This document shows positions 53,791 through 62,920 of a stretch of DNA of 64,000 nucleotides, piece after piece. Each line of letters opens with the position of its first letter. Positions within the stretch are counted from its first letter, which is position 1. The position numbers were made by a program, and so were the translations under genes. Location of the stretch: NCBI RefSeq assembly GCF_030264275.1, contig NZ_CP127165.1:2657501-2721500 (forward strand). Direction: 5' to 3'. The notes under the pieces were generated by a model that worked only from the letters and a program-made list of their open reading frames with translations, made no database searches and had not been told where the DNA came from. The stretch is from Marivivens sp. LCG002. GTDB lineage: Bacteria > Pseudomonadota > Alphaproteobacteria > Rhodobacterales > Rhodobacteraceae.

Positions 53791-54426
53791 ATGCACACGA
53801 TTTTGACATTTGGCGACAGCAACACGCACGGCACCCCTCCTATCGAAGTCCGCGGCGAAGCACGGCGCTTTCCTGCAGGTGTCCGCTGGCCCACCGTGGT
53901 GCACGGCGAGCTAGGGCCCGACTGGGTTCTGGTGGAAGAGGGGCTTCCCGGTCGGACGACCATGTTCGATGATCCCTTGATGGGAAGCCACATGGACGGG
54001 CGCCTTGGTCTCAAGATTGCTTTGAACTCGCACGGTCCCATCGACGTTTTGACCATCATGCTCGGCACCAACGACTCGAAAATGATGTTCGGCACCGACC
54101 CCGAGCGCATCACCGCAGGGATCGCTGCGCTGTTGGGGATTTCCCAATCCCAAGAAATGCAGGACCGCCACGGCGGGTTCAAAACCCTTTTGATCTGCCC
54201 CCCCGCCGTCAAGGTCCAAGGCCCGATCAAAGACGTCTTTTATTGCGCCGGTGAAAAGTCGGCCGCACTCGCCCCGCATTACAAGAACCTTGCCGAGCAC
54301 TGGGGCATCGGCTTTTTCGATGCAGGCAGCGTGATCGAAACCAGCGCGCAGGATGGCGTCCACTTTAGCGCAGACGCCCATCAGGCTCTGGGCAAAGCGA
54401 TCGCCGAGGCCGTGCGGAGCCTCTGA
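53791..54426 (+). CDS. SGNH/GDSL-family hydrolase
   Basis: 211 aa. Block I is ILTFGDSNTHG (catalytic Ser in GDSN, residue 9), block II glycine in EEGLPGRTTMFDD, block III LGTNDSK near 95, and the Asp/His pair in DGVHFSADAH near 190. Small cytoplasmic esterases of this type include arylesterases and acyltransferases. No signal peptide; substrate unknown. Its TGA abuts the convergent xth TGA as TGATCA. Confidence 0.92.
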   Translation: MHTILTFGDSNTHGTPPIEVRGEARRFPAGVRWPTVVHGELGPDWVLVEEGLPGRTTMFDDPLMGSHMDGRLGLKIALNSHGPIDVLTIMLGTNDSKMMFGTDPERITAGIAALLGISQSQEMQDRHGGFKTLLICPPAVKVQGPIKDVFYCAGEKSAALAPHYKNLAEHWGIGFFDAGSVIETSAQDGVHFSADAHQALGKAIAEAVRSL

Positions 54427-55215
54427 TCAAAGATCAAAGGTCGCGAAAACAGGCGCGTGATCACTGGGGCCTTCCCAGCCACGCGTCTCGCGGCGGATGT
54501 GGCTTGAATGCGCGGCATTCGAAATGTCGGGCGTCGCCCAAACGTGATCGAGACGCCGCCCCTTGTCGGCCGCGTCCCAATCCGCCGAACGATAGGACCA
54601 CCAGCTATAGACCCGACCTTCGGGCATGTCCTGACGAGTAATATCGACCCAAGCCGCCGCCTCCTGGACTTCGGCCAGTTTCTCGACCTCGATCGGCGTA
54701 TGGCTCACCACTTTCAAAAGCTTCTTGTGGTCCCAAACGTCATCTTCACGCGGAGCAATATTCAGATCACCGACAAGGATCGACTTTTCCGTCTTCGCCC
54801 CTCGGAAATAGTCGCGCATCTCGGCCAGAAAATCGAGTTTCTGACCGAATTTTTCATTGACCTCGCGATCCGCGATGTCGCCGCCTGCGGGCACATAGAA
54901 ATTATGGACCGTCACCCCATTTTCCAGACGCCCCGCGATGTGGCGCGCATGTCCGAGCGCGGCAAAATCTTCGGCACCTGCCTCGACCATCGGGATTTTG
55001 GAAAAGATCGCGACACCGTTATAGCCCTTTTGCCCGCGCGCAACCATATGCGTGTAGCCGAGTGCCTGAAAGGCCTCGAATGGGATCTTGTCCACGGGCG
55101 ATTTGCATTCCTGCAAACATAGAACGTCGGGGGCATCTTCGGTCATCAACCGCATCACCAAAGCTTCGCGTAGACGAACCGAGTTGATGTTCCATGTTGC
55201 AAGGGTGAATGCCAT
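54427..55215 (-). CDS. xth: Exodeoxyribonuclease III
   Basis: 262 aa AP endonuclease/3'-5' exonuclease of base-excision repair. Metal and catalytic residues are visible in MAFTLATWNINSVRLR (Asn), LQECKSP (Glu), YVPAGGD, GDLNIAPREDDVWD (Asp/Asn) and the end RLDHVW...GPSDHAPVFATFDL (Asp-His). GGAGGCTCGA precedes the ATG at 55215. The upstream 186 bases to the response-regulator gene contain that gene's terminator. Confidence 0.95.
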   Translation of the reverse strand: MAFTLATWNINSVRLREALVMRLMTEDAPDVLCLQECKSPVDKIPFEAFQALGYTHMVARGQKGYNGVAIFSKIPMVEAGAEDFAALGHARHIAGRLENGVTVHNFYVPAGGDIADREVNEKFGQKLDFLAEMRDYFRGAKTEKSILVGDLNIAPREDDVWDHKKLLKVVSHTPIEVEKLAEVQEAAAWVDITRQDMPEGRVYSWWSYRSADWDAADKGRRLDHVWATPDISNAAHSSHIRRETRGWEGPSDHAPVFATFDL

Positions 55216-55281
55216 TCGAGCCTCCGATATCGCTTTGCGACTACATGCCCTTTCACAGAGCACAACGCAAACCAAAGCCGT

Positions 55282-55312
55282 AAAAAAATGCCCGACCGAA
55301 AACGGCCGGGCA
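55282..55312 (-). terminator. Intrinsic terminator of the response-regulator gene
   Basis: On the minus strand: TGCCCGGCCG, loop TTTT, CGGTCGGGCA (one G-U/mismatch), followed by seven Ts. It lies 90 bases after the regulator's stop. Confidence 0.8.
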
Positions 55313-55401
55313 AGTCCAACAGGGAGGAGATGGATTAACCCAACCATCAGGGGACTGTTGTCAAATCTACAACGGTTTTTCGTCGCAGAATTTGAGATAG
55401 A

Positions 55402-56088
55402 TCAAGCAACCAGACGATATCCGCCTGCTTCGGTCACAAGCAGACGTGCGTTCGAGGGATCGGGTTCGATCTTCTGGCGCAAACGATAGATATGGGTTTC
55501 AAGCGTATGGGTGGTGACCCCCGCGTTATAGCCCCAGACCTCGTGCAGGAGCACATCCCGCGCAACCACGCCTTCGCTCGAGCGATAGAGGAACTTGAGA
55601 ATGTTGGTTTCTTTCTCGGTCAGACGGACTTTTTTGTCGTCTTCCGTGATCAACATTTTCTGCGCGGGCATGAACGTATAGGGCCCAAGCTGGAATACGG
55701 CGTCCTCGGACTGTTCATGGGTCCGTAGCTGCGCGCGCAAGCGGGCAAGCAGCACGGGGAACTTGAAGGGCTTGGTCACATAGTCGTTCGCGCCGGCATC
55801 AAGTCCGAGGATCGTATCGCTGTCGGTGTCATGACCCGTCAGCATCAAAATCGGACATTTCACGCCCTGCTTGCGCATAACGCGGCAAAGCTCGCGACCG
55901 TCCGTATCGGGAAGCCCCACGTCCAGAATAACAAGATCGTAGTGGCCTTCTTTGATACGCGCGAGAGCATCCGCTCCTGAGCTTGCTTCGAAAACGTCAA
56001 AATCATCGGTCATGACAAGCTGCTCGCCGAGCGCTTCGCGCAGGTCGTCGTCGTCATCCACCAAGAGAATTCGTTTCTGTTGAGCCAT
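55402..56088 (-). CDS. OmpR-family response regulator (CenR-like)
   Basis: 228 aa. Receiver domain with acidic pocket LLVDDDDDLRE, phospho-acceptor Asp in DLVILDVGLPDTDGREL near 55, MLTGHDTDSDTILGLDAGANDYVTKPF (Thr and Lys switches); winged-helix domain from about 130 with RLTEKETNILKFLYR and THTLETHIYRLRQKIEPDPSNARLLVTEAGGY. The last stretch resembles CenR, an essential envelope regulator in alphaproteobacteria; I treat that as likely but unproven. No histidine kinase gene is adjacent. Strong ribosome-binding site AAGGAGG. Divergent from ribA. Confidence 0.92.
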   Translation of the reverse strand: MAQQKRILLVDDDDDLREALGEQLVMTDDFDVFEASSGADALARIKEGHYDLVILDVGLPDTDGRELCRVMRKQGVKCPILMLTGHDTDSDTILGLDAGANDYVTKPFKFPVLLARLRAQLRTHEQSEDAVFQLGPYTFMPAQKMLITEDDKKVRLTEKETNILKFLYRSSEGVVARDVLLHEVWGYNAGVTTHTLETHIYRLRQKIEPDPSNARLLVTEAGGYRLVA

Positions 56089-56246
56089 TTCAGCCTCCTT
56101 CACACTTACGGGAGCAGATGTGTATTGATACGCCAAAGAGCAATATTTCCGTCACTCGCCTCACGTCGTCGTGTCGAATTGGCGCTAAATATTTCAATTC
56201 CGCCGCCAAAGGACTATGTCAGCGGAACAAGCAAAGGAATGTTCCA

Positions 56247-57320
56247 ATGAGTTTCGGCCCCGATCTTACCGAGAAGCTCGCGCGAGCCCGCGCCGATCTC
56301 CGTATGGGAGTGCCGATCGTTTTCGCCGAGGGTGCACTCGTTTTTGCGGCAGAAACGCTTGATGCGGCCCGACTGGCCGACCTTCGGTCGCTCGGGAGTG
56401 CGGATCTCGTGATCACGAACTGGCGCGCCGAAACGCTCAAAGTGGCTGCCTATGATGGCGACCTTGCCCGAATCAAACTGCCTCCCGACGTATCGCTTTC
56501 GTGGGTGCGCGGCATCGCAGATCCGTCCGACGATCTTCGCAATCCGCTCAAGGGCCCGCTCAAGGCGGAACGCGGCGGAAACTGCGCCCTGCATCGTGCC
56601 GCGATCCACATCGCAAAAGCAGCGCGCCTCTTGCCCTCCGCTCTTGTCCTGCTGCTGAGCGATCCCGAGCGCTTTGCCCAGAGCAATGACCTCACACTCC
56701 TGAGTGCGAGCGCGATCGACACCGAACGGCTTTCGCCGATGGAACCGATCATCGCGGCGCGTCTTCCCTTGGAAGTCTCCGAGGCAGGACGCCTTCATAT
56801 TTTCCGACCCGATGACGGTGCCGAGGAACATTACGCCATAGAGATCGGCAGGCCCAACCGCGACGCGCCCGTTCTGTCGCGACTTCATTCCGCATGCTTC
56901 ACGGGCGACCTTCTGGGAAGCCTCAAATGCGACTGTGGCCCCCAATTGCGCGGCGCTCTCGCCCAAATGGGAGAAGAGGGCAACGGCGTATTGCTCTATT
57001 TGAACCAAGAGGGTCGCGGCATCGGACTTGCCAATAAAATGCGCGCCTATTCTCTCCAGGAACAAGGCTTTGATACCGTCGAAGCCAACCATCGCCTCGG
57101 GTTCGAGGATGACGAACGCGATTTCCGGATCGGCGCAGAAATTCTCCGCCGTATGGGATTTTCGTCGGTTCGGCTCCTGACCAACAACCCCGCAAAGGTC
57201 GCCCGCATGGAAGAATGCGGCATCAAGGTCACCGAGCGGGTCCCCCTCAAGGTCGGCGAGAACAGACACAACCACCACTATCTCGCGACCAAAGCGAAAA
57301 AGAGCGGACATCTTCTATGA
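56247..57320 (+). CDS. ribA: GTP cyclohydrolase II with degenerate N-terminal domain
   Basis: 357 aa. The C-terminal 200 residues are a complete GTP cyclohydrolase II: RLHSACFTGDLLGSLKCDCGPQL (zinc cysteines), NQEGRGIGLANKMRAYSLQ (catalytic) and LLTNNPAKV...HNHHYLATK. First step of riboflavin synthesis. The N-terminal 150 residues correspond in place to the DHBP-synthase half of RibBA fusions but lack its recognisable catalytic motifs. AAAGGAATG precedes the ATG at 56247. The stop overlaps the next gene by ATGA. Confidence 0.93.
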   Translation: MSFGPDLTEKLARARADLRMGVPIVFAEGALVFAAETLDAARLADLRSLGSADLVITNWRAETLKVAAYDGDLARIKLPPDVSLSWVRGIADPSDDLRNPLKGPLKAERGGNCALHRAAIHIAKAARLLPSALVLLLSDPERFAQSNDLTLLSASAIDTERLSPMEPIIAARLPLEVSEAGRLHIFRPDDGAEEHYAIEIGRPNRDAPVLSRLHSACFTGDLLGSLKCDCGPQLRGALAQMGEEGNGVLLYLNQEGRGIGLANKMRAYSLQEQGFDTVEANHRLGFEDDERDFRIGAEILRRMGFSSVRLLTNNPAKVARMEECGIKVTERVPLKVGENRHNHHYLATKAKKSGHLL

Positions 57321-57817
57321 GCGCCACCGCGCATGATCTTGTCGTGACCCCGCGCGGTCTTTTGTTTCAGGGGCGCTACTATCCCTGCACCGTGGGACGC
57401 GGCGGGATCACCGACGAGAAACGCGAAGGGGACGGCGCAACTCCGCGCGGCGTGCACAATATCGTAGGCTTGCTCTTTCGCCCCGACAGGATCGCCCGCC
57501 CCACGGATTGGGCCTTGCCGATCCATATCGGCGACCTGTGGTCGGACGACCCGAACCATTCCGACTATAACCATATGGTGCGCGCACCATATGGCCACAG
57601 TCACGAAAGGCTTCGCCGTTCCGACCCGATGTATGATCTGATTCTGATTACCGACTGGAACTGGCCGAATGCCGAAAAAGGCAAAGGCTCCGCGATTTTC
57701 ATCCATCAATGGCGGAGGCCGACCTACCCGACTGCGGGATGTATCGGCCTCAGGCGCCGTGATCTTCTCGGTATTGCAAAAGCCCTACGCCCCGAAAGCC
57801 GGCTCATCATTCGTTAG
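57317..57817 (+). CDS. Short L,D-transpeptidase-family protein
   Basis: 166 aa. YkuD-like core with GRGGITDEKREGDGATPRGVHNI near residue 30, DYNHMVRAPYGHSHERLRR near 90, and the catalytic stretch IFIHQWRRPTYPTAGCIGLRRRDL (His and Cys) near 135-150. No signal peptide or membrane helix is seen, unlike typical cell-wall L,D-transpeptidases. Members of this branch are widespread but poorly characterised. Translationally coupled to ribA; the stop overlaps the convergent YggS gene by four bases. Confidence 0.88.
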   Translation: MSATAHDLVVTPRGLLFQGRYYPCTVGRGGITDEKREGDGATPRGVHNIVGLLFRPDRIARPTDWALPIHIGDLWSDDPNHSDYNHMVRAPYGHSHERLRRSDPMYDLILITDWNWPNAEKGKGSAIFIHQWRRPTYPTAGCIGLRRRDLLGIAKALRPESRLIIR

Positions 57818-58467
57818 GAATAGGTCCGCGCCCCAAAGATCGCAGACCCGACGCGGACGTGCGTGGCGCCAAAGCTGATCGCCTTTTCAAAGTCATCGCT
57901 CATTCCCATGGAAAGCCCGTCGAGCCCGTTGCGCTCGGCCATTTTGGCCAAAAGAGCAAAGTGCATCGACGCCTCTTCATCCACAGGCGGGATGCACATC
58001 AGCCCCCGCACAGGAAGATCCAGAGCGCGGCACTCCTTTACAAAACCATCCACATCGCGCGGTGCGATTCCCGCCTTTTGCTCTTCCAGACCGGTGTTCA
58101 CTTGAACAAAGAGATCAGGGCATGATCCGATCTCCTGTGCGATCCTCGCAATCGCCTCGGCAAGTTTGGGACGGTCGACCGAATGGATTACCTCGGCGAG
58201 CTGCATGGCCTGACGGACTTTGTTCGTTTGCAGTGGTCCGATGATGTGAAGTTCGATTCCCTCGAAGCGCGAACGAAAGTCGGGCCATTTGCCCGCCGCC
58301 TCCTGAACGCGGTTTTCCCCAAAGACTCGGTGCCCTTGGTTCAAGACAGACTCGACGCGTTCATTGGGCTGCACCTTGGAAACCGCAATAAGCGTAACAG
58401 ACCCCGCATCACGACCGTTTTCTATCTCAGCCTGTCTGATCCGCTCTTTGATCTCTGCCAGTCCCAT
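57814..58467 (-). CDS. YggS-family PLP homeostasis protein
   Basis: 217 aa, single alanine-racemase-like barrel. PLP-binding Lys in VTLIAVSKVQPNERVE near 31; FGENRVQEAAGKWP, LHIIGPLQTNKVRQA, VQVNTGLEEQKAGI, RGLMCIPP and LSMGMSDDFEKAISFGATHVRVGSAIFG are all present. Binds PLP and balances free cofactor and amino-acid pools; no enzymatic activity is known. The start at 58467 has AAAGGTATT upstream; a 71-residue in-frame extension has no family similarity. Confidence 0.94.
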   Translation of the reverse strand: MGLAEIKERIRQAEIENGRDAGSVTLIAVSKVQPNERVESVLNQGHRVFGENRVQEAAGKWPDFRSRFEGIELHIIGPLQTNKVRQAMQLAEVIHSVDRPKLAEAIARIAQEIGSCPDLFVQVNTGLEEQKAGIAPRDVDGFVKECRALDLPVRGLMCIPPVDEEASMHFALLAKMAERNGLDGLSMGMSDDFEKAISFGATHVRVGSAIFGARTYS

Positions 58468-58550
58468 CAGAATACCTTTGTTTATTGGTCGAACAACAAG
58501 ACGCAGATAGCCCGTGATCAGCGCTAAGTCACGCAGGTGGGAGAAAATGT

Positions 58551-58570
58551 TGTGTGACCTTCGTGACACA
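58551..58570 (+). promoter_or_regulatory. Imperfect dyad upstream of the porin gene
   Basis: TGTGTGAC-CTTC-GTGACACA, arms of 8 bp with one mismatched pair, 123 bp before the porin ATG. The core TGTGA-N6-TGACA partly resembles CRP/FNR-family operators (TGTGA-N6-TCACA). The factor is not identified. Confidence 0.35.
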
Positions 58571-58692
58571 TATCCGGCCCAGTCGAAAAAACAGTGGGCA
58601 ATTTGCTTGAGTGAAAGAAGGTTTAGGCGCAAAGACACACTCAATGCTGGTTCAACTGGCATTCTTGGGAATGCAAACACGAGGGAAAAACC

Positions 58693-59646
58693 ATGAAAAG
58701 CATCCTTCTCGCTACTGCCGCTTCGGTCGCTTTCGCTGGCGCCGCTGCTGCTGAAGTAACCTTCTCGGGCGAAGCTAGCGCCGCCTACAACAACAACACC
58801 GGTCTCGACGTTCAGGCAGAACTCAAAGCTGCTATGTCGGCTGCTCTCGACAACGGTTACACCGCTTCGGCTGGCGCAACCTTCGACGTCGACGCAGGCA
58901 CCTTCAAGCGTGCAAACGTCTCGATCTCGAGCGACGTTGCTTCGCTGACCTTCGGCACCGCTCTTAACGGCGCTGCTTACACCGTTGTTTCCGACACCTA
59001 CGGTGTTGGCCTCGGCGAAGAAAAGACCAACGGTCTTCTCGCTTCGTACAAAATCGGTGAAACCACCGTTTACGCATCGCTTCCGGTTGCTCAGGGCGCA
59101 AAAGCTGACCTGAACACCCTCGAGCTCGGTGCTAAGACCACCGTTTCGGGCTGGACCGTTTCGGCTGCTGCTGCAAAAGTAGCTGGCAAGAACGAATTCG
59201 CAGCTAAGTTCTCGGGCGCTGTTGCTGGCGCAACCATCTCCGGCGGCTTCGGCACCGTAGACAAGGGCGGCAAAGCAAACCAGTGGGACATCAAAGCTGA
59301 GTACCCCGTTGGCCCGGTCACCGTATCGGCTGCTTACGACGAAGCTTCGGTATACGTCCTCGGCGCTAAGTACTCGGCAAACGGCGTAACCGTTGCTGCT
59401 GAATACACCAAAGGCGGCGCATGGAAAGCTGACGCTTCCTACGCATACGGCTCGGGCGTAAACGTCTTCGCTGGTCTCGCTGAAAAAGGCAACGACATCT
59501 ACGTTGGCGCAACCTACGACCTCGGCGCTGGTGCAACCCTCACCGGTTCCTACGTTAAGGACGGCGGCGCAGCTGACGCAGACAACAAGATCGGCGCGAA
59601 AGACTACGCTCGCGGCGCGACTGTTAAGGTTTCCTTCAAGTTCTAA
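58693..59646 (+). CDS. Outer-membrane porin, Rhodobacter type
   Basis: 317 aa. Signal peptide MKSILLATAASVAFAGAAAA|EV, then a 16-strand-like beta pattern (VTFSGEASAAYNNNTGLD, DIYVGATYDLGAGATLTGSYVKDG) and terminal GATVKVSFKF ending in Phe, the BAM signal. Trimeric diffusion channel by family. Codon use is extremely biased (GCT, GGC, GTT, AAC, TTC), unlike neighbours, as expected for one of the most abundant proteins. GAGGGAAAAA precedes the ATG; monocistronic with its own terminator. The 225-base upstream region holds a dyad (58551-58570). Confidence 0.93.
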   Translation: MKSILLATAASVAFAGAAAAEVTFSGEASAAYNNNTGLDVQAELKAAMSAALDNGYTASAGATFDVDAGTFKRANVSISSDVASLTFGTALNGAAYTVVSDTYGVGLGEEKTNGLLASYKIGETTVYASLPVAQGAKADLNTLELGAKTTVSGWTVSAAAAKVAGKNEFAAKFSGAVAGATISGGFGTVDKGGKANQWDIKAEYPVGPVTVSAAYDEASVYVLGAKYSANGVTVAAEYTKGGAWKADASYAYGSGVNVFAGLAEKGNDIYVGATYDLGAGATLTGSYVKDGGAADADNKIGAKDYARGATVKVSFKF

Positions 59647-59669
59647 TCGAACCTGAAATACCTAAGTTT

Positions 59670-59700
59670 GAGCGGTCCTTCGGGGCCGCTCTTTCTTTTT
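59670..59700 (+). terminator. Intrinsic terminator of the porin gene
   Basis: Stem GAGCGGTCC/GGGCCGCTC (one G-U pair) around TTCG, a tetraloop, followed by TTTCTTTTT. Confidence 0.9.
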
Positions 59701-59813
59701 GTGGGCATTGCAAAGCCGATCCTTGCCCAAGAGACTTGTGAGCCTCTTTCGCCTTCGTTACACATTCCGAGACGAATAAGTTCCTTCGGGAACCAAACGG
59801 GGGTGACGAACTG

Positions 59814-60296
59814 ATGGCTTTGACTGGATTGAGCCGCACGGCCTTGACGGCGACTTTGCTAATCGCGCTCGGCGCATGCGGCAATATCAGCGGCGGAAGC
59901 AACCCGCTTGGCTCTCTTCCCGGAATCGGAAGCATCGGACTCGGTGGCGGAGCGTCGGAAGATGCGACCCGCCAGGCTGCGCGCACCCGCGGTGCTGAAA
60001 ACGTGGCGGTGAACCGCTATCTCTGGGCCGCAACTCTCGATGTTCTTAGCTTCCTTCCGATCGAGAGCGTTGATCCCTTTACCGGCGTCATCGTCTTTGG
60101 CTATGGCCGCCCCCCCGGCGGTGGTCGCGCCTATCGCGGAACCATTCACATCTCGGACCCTGCCCTTGACGCCCGTTCGCTCAACGTAGCGCTCGCCACC
60201 AGCGGCGGCCCCGTGAGCAACGCAACACAACACGCCGTCGAAGACGCTATTCTGGCTCGCGCGCGCCAGATCCGCATTGCCGACGGTAAGCTATAG
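59814..60296 (+). CDS. DUF3576 lipoprotein
   Basis: 160 aa with lipobox ALGAC (Cys22) after a hydrophobic signal. A low-complexity Gly/Ser linker (GNISGGSNPLGSLPGIGSIGLGGG) leads into the DUF3576 domain: NVAVNRYLWAATLDVLSFLPIESVDPFTGVIVFGYG and QHAVEDAILARARQIR. The family is alphaproteobacterial, of unknown function, and usually precedes leuS as here. Predicted outer-membrane lipoprotein facing the periplasm. A terminator-like hairpin separates it from leuS. Confidence 0.88.
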   Translation: MALTGLSRTALTATLLIALGACGNISGGSNPLGSLPGIGSIGLGGGASEDATRQAARTRGAENVAVNRYLWAATLDVLSFLPIESVDPFTGVIVFGYGRPPGGGRAYRGTIHISDPALDARSLNVALATSGGPVSNATQHAVEDAILARARQIRIADGKL

Positions 60297-60323
60297 AAAC
60301 CGCCCGCATTCTGATCTAAGACC

Positions 60324-60348
60324 ACGCCGGGCCCCGTGCCCGGCGTTT
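60324..60348 (+). terminator. Hairpin between the DUF3576 gene and leuS
   Basis: Perfect 9-bp stem ACGCCGGGC/GCCCGGCGT with loop CCCGT, followed only by TTTCC, ending 22 bases before the leuS start. It may be a weak terminator or attenuating stem. Confidence 0.6.
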
Positions 60349-60370
60349 CCATGTCCCAAAGGACCCATTC

Positions 60371-62920
60371 ATGTCCCGCTACTCCGCATCTGAAATCGAA
60401 TCCAAATGGCAAGCCGCCTGGGAAGAGGCCAATGTCTTCAAGGCAACCCGCGAAGGCGGCAAGCCCAAGTACTATGTGCTCGAGATGTTCCCCTACCCTT
60501 CGGGCCGCATCCATATGGGCCACGTGCGGAACTATACGATGGGCGACGTGATCGCGCGTTACAAGATTTCGACGGGACACAACGTTCTTCACCCGATGGG
60601 CTGGGACGCTTTTGGTATGCCTGCCGAAAACGCCGCAATGGCATCGGGCGGACACCCCAAAGAGTGGACCTACAAGAACATCGCCGACATGCGCAGCCAG
60701 ATGAAGCCGCTCGGTCTTTCCATCGACTGGAGCCGTGAATTCGCGACCTGTGATCCCGAATACTATGGACAGCAACAGGCGCTCTTTATCGACATGCTGG
60801 ACAAGGGCCTCGTCTATCGCAAGAACGCCGTGGTGAACTGGGATCCCGTGGACATGACGGTTCTGGCCAATGAACAGGTGATCGACGGCTGCGGCTGGCG
60901 CTCTGGTGCCCCCGTCGAACGCCGCGAGTTGACCCAGTGGTTCTTCAAAATCTCGGACATGGCCGATGACCTTCTGACCTCGATCGACAAGCTCGACAAC
61001 TGGCCCGCCAAGGTCAAACTGATGCAAGCCAACTGGATCGGCAAATCGCGCGGTCTCCAGTTCGGGTTCGAACGCACAGACGGCGGTGACAAGATCGAAG
61101 TTTATACCACCCGTCCCGACACCCTCATGGGCGCGTCCTTTGTCGGCATTTCGCCCGACCACCCCCTTGCCAAAGAACTCGAGGCCAAGAACCCCGAGAT
61201 CGCAGCCTTCTGTGCCGAATGCCGCAAGGGTGGCACCACAGAAGAGGCTTTGGAAAAGGCCGAGAAAAAAGGCTTCGATACGGGTCTCAAGGTCAAGCAT
61301 CCCTTTGATGACGCTTGGGAGCTCCCGATCTACATCGCGAACTTCATCCTGATGGACTATGGCACGGGCGCGATTTTCGGCTGCCCCGCCCACGACCAGC
61401 GCGACTTTGACTTCGCGACCAAATACGGCCTTCCGATCAATGCCGTTTTCAAGGCCGCTGGCACCGACGACACCGAATTGACCGAAGCATTCGTTCCGCT
61501 CAAGTCTGAAAAGGTCGAATATATCCGCGGCTTTGCAGGCGAAACCGTCCAGACGGGCGAAGAGGGCGTAAACGCCGCCATCGACCATTGCGAGGCCAAA
61601 GGTCTCGGCACGGGCGTCACCAAGTTCCGCCTGCGCGATTGGGGTCTGTCGCGTCAACGCTATTGGGGCTGCCCGATTCCCGTTGTCCACTGTGAGGACT
61701 GCGGCGTGGTGCCCGAAAAGAAAGAGAACCTCCCCGTTCAGCTTCCCGATGATGTCACCTTTGACGTTCCGGGCAACCCGCTTGACCGTCACCCCACGTG
61801 GCGCGATTGCGCCTGCCCGCGGTGCGGCAAGCCTGCCAAGCGGGAAACGGACACGATGGATACCTTCGTTGACTCCTCTTGGTATTACGCTCGCTTTACG
61901 GCACCGCGCGCCACCACGCCGACCGTGGCCGAGGATGCGGACTACTGGATGAACGTCGATCAATACATCGGCGGCATCGAACACGCGATTCTTCACCTCC
62001 TCTATTCGCGCTTCTTCGCACGTGCGATGAACGTAACAGGCCACCTTCCCGAGAGTGCGCGCGAACCCTTTGATGCGCTTTTCACCCAAGGCATGGTCAC
62101 CCACGCGATCTATCAGACCCGCAACGCCGAAGGCCGCCCTGTTTATCACTACCCCGAACAGATCGAGCTTCGCGACGGTAAAGCCTTTGTCATCGCGACA
62201 GGCGAAGAGGCCGAGATCATTCCCTCGGCCAAGATGTCGAAGTCCAAGAACAACGTTGTGGACCCGCTGAACATCATTTCGTCCTTTGGTGCCGATACCG
62301 CCCGCTGGTTCGTTCTCTCCGACTCGCCGCCCGAACGCGACGTCGAATGGACCGCAGCAGGGGCTGAGGCGACCGCCAAGCACCTCGCGCGTGTCTATCG
62401 CATCTGCGCCGAAATCGCTGAACTTCCCGAAGGAACGGGCGAAGGCGACACCGAACTTCTCAAAGCGATGCACAAGGCCATTTTCGACGTCACCCAAGGC
62501 GTGGAATCCTTTGGCTTCAACGCTGCGATCGCCAAGCTCTATGGTTTCACCAACGCGCTCTCCAAATCGAACGCAGGCGGCACCGCGAAAAAGACCGCGG
62601 CCAAAGCCTTGGCGCAACTGATGTCCCCGATGACCCCGCACCTTTCCGAAGAACTGTGGTCGCTGCTCGGCGGCAAAGGTCTCGTCACACTTGCGGCATG
62701 GCCCGTCGCAGAAGAGGCGATGCTCGTCGAGGACGAAGTCACGCTTCCGATCCAGATCAACGGCAAGCGCCGCGCGGAAATCAGCGTGCCTTCGGATATG
62801 TCCAAAGAAGACGTTGAAAAACTCGTCCTCGCGCACGAAGCTGTGGTCAAAGCGCTCGACGGTGCCGCGCCGAAAAAGCTGATCGTCGTCCCGGGAAGGA
62901 TCGTGAACGTTGTCGTCTAA
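60371..62920 (+). CDS. leuS: Leucyl-tRNA synthetase
   Basis: 849 aa class I synthetase. HIGH-type motif [15 protein letters not shown] (HMGH at 48-51), the CP1 editing domain (about 220-410, with [19 protein letters not shown] and [19 protein letters not shown]), zinc-knuckle cysteines ([14 protein letters not shown]) and KMSKS near 621-625 ([11 protein letters not shown]). Charges tRNA-Leu and hydrolyses mischarged products. AAAGGACC precedes the ATG. lptE starts inside its last codons; holA follows. leuS-lptE-holA is a widely conserved order. Confidence 0.98.
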   Translation: MSRYSASEIESKWQAAWEEANVFKATREGGKPKYYVLEMFPYPSGRIHMGHVRNYTMGDVIARYKISTGHNVLHPMGWDAFGMPAENAAMASGGHPKEWTYKNIADMRSQMKPLGLSIDWSREFATCDPEYYGQQQALFIDMLDKGLVYRKNAVVNWDPVDMTVLANEQVIDGCGWRSGAPVERRELTQWFFKISDMADDLLTSIDKLDNWPAKVKLMQANWIGKSRGLQFGFERTDGGDKIEVYTTRPDTLMGASFVGISPDHPLAKELEAKNPEIAAFCAECRKGGTTEEALEKAEKKGFDTGLKVKHPFDDAWELPIYIANFILMDYGTGAIFGCPAHDQRDFDFATKYGLPINAVFKAAGTDDTELTEAFVPLKSEKVEYIRGFAGETVQTGEEGVNAAIDHCEAKGLGTGVTKFRLRDWGLSRQRYWGCPIPVVHCEDCGVVPEKKENLPVQLPDDVTFDVPGNPLDRHPTWRDCACPRCGKPAKRETDTMDTFVDSSWYYARFTAPRATTPTVAEDADYWMNVDQYIGGIEHAILHLLYSRFFARAMNVTGHLPESAREPFDALFTQGMVTHAIYQTRNAEGRPVYHYPEQIELRDGKAFVIATGEEAEIIPSAKMSKSKNNVVDPLNIISSFGADTARWFVLSDSPPERDVEWTAAGAEATAKHLARVYRICAEIAELPEGTGEGDTELLKAMHKAIFDVTQGVESFGFNAAIAKLYGFTNALSKSNAGGTAKKTAAKALAQLMSPMTPHLSEELWSLLGGKGLVTLAAWPVAEEAMLVEDEVTLPIQINGKRRAEISVPSDMSKEDVEKLVLAHEAVVKALDGAAPKKLIVVPGRIVNVVV

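Noticed and set aside
60146-62836. An 896-codon open frame on the minus strand, opposite leuS
   Set aside because: It mirrors leuS codon structure (high third-position GC leaves the antisense frame open), has no ribosome-binding site or family motifs, and also runs into the DUF3576 gene.
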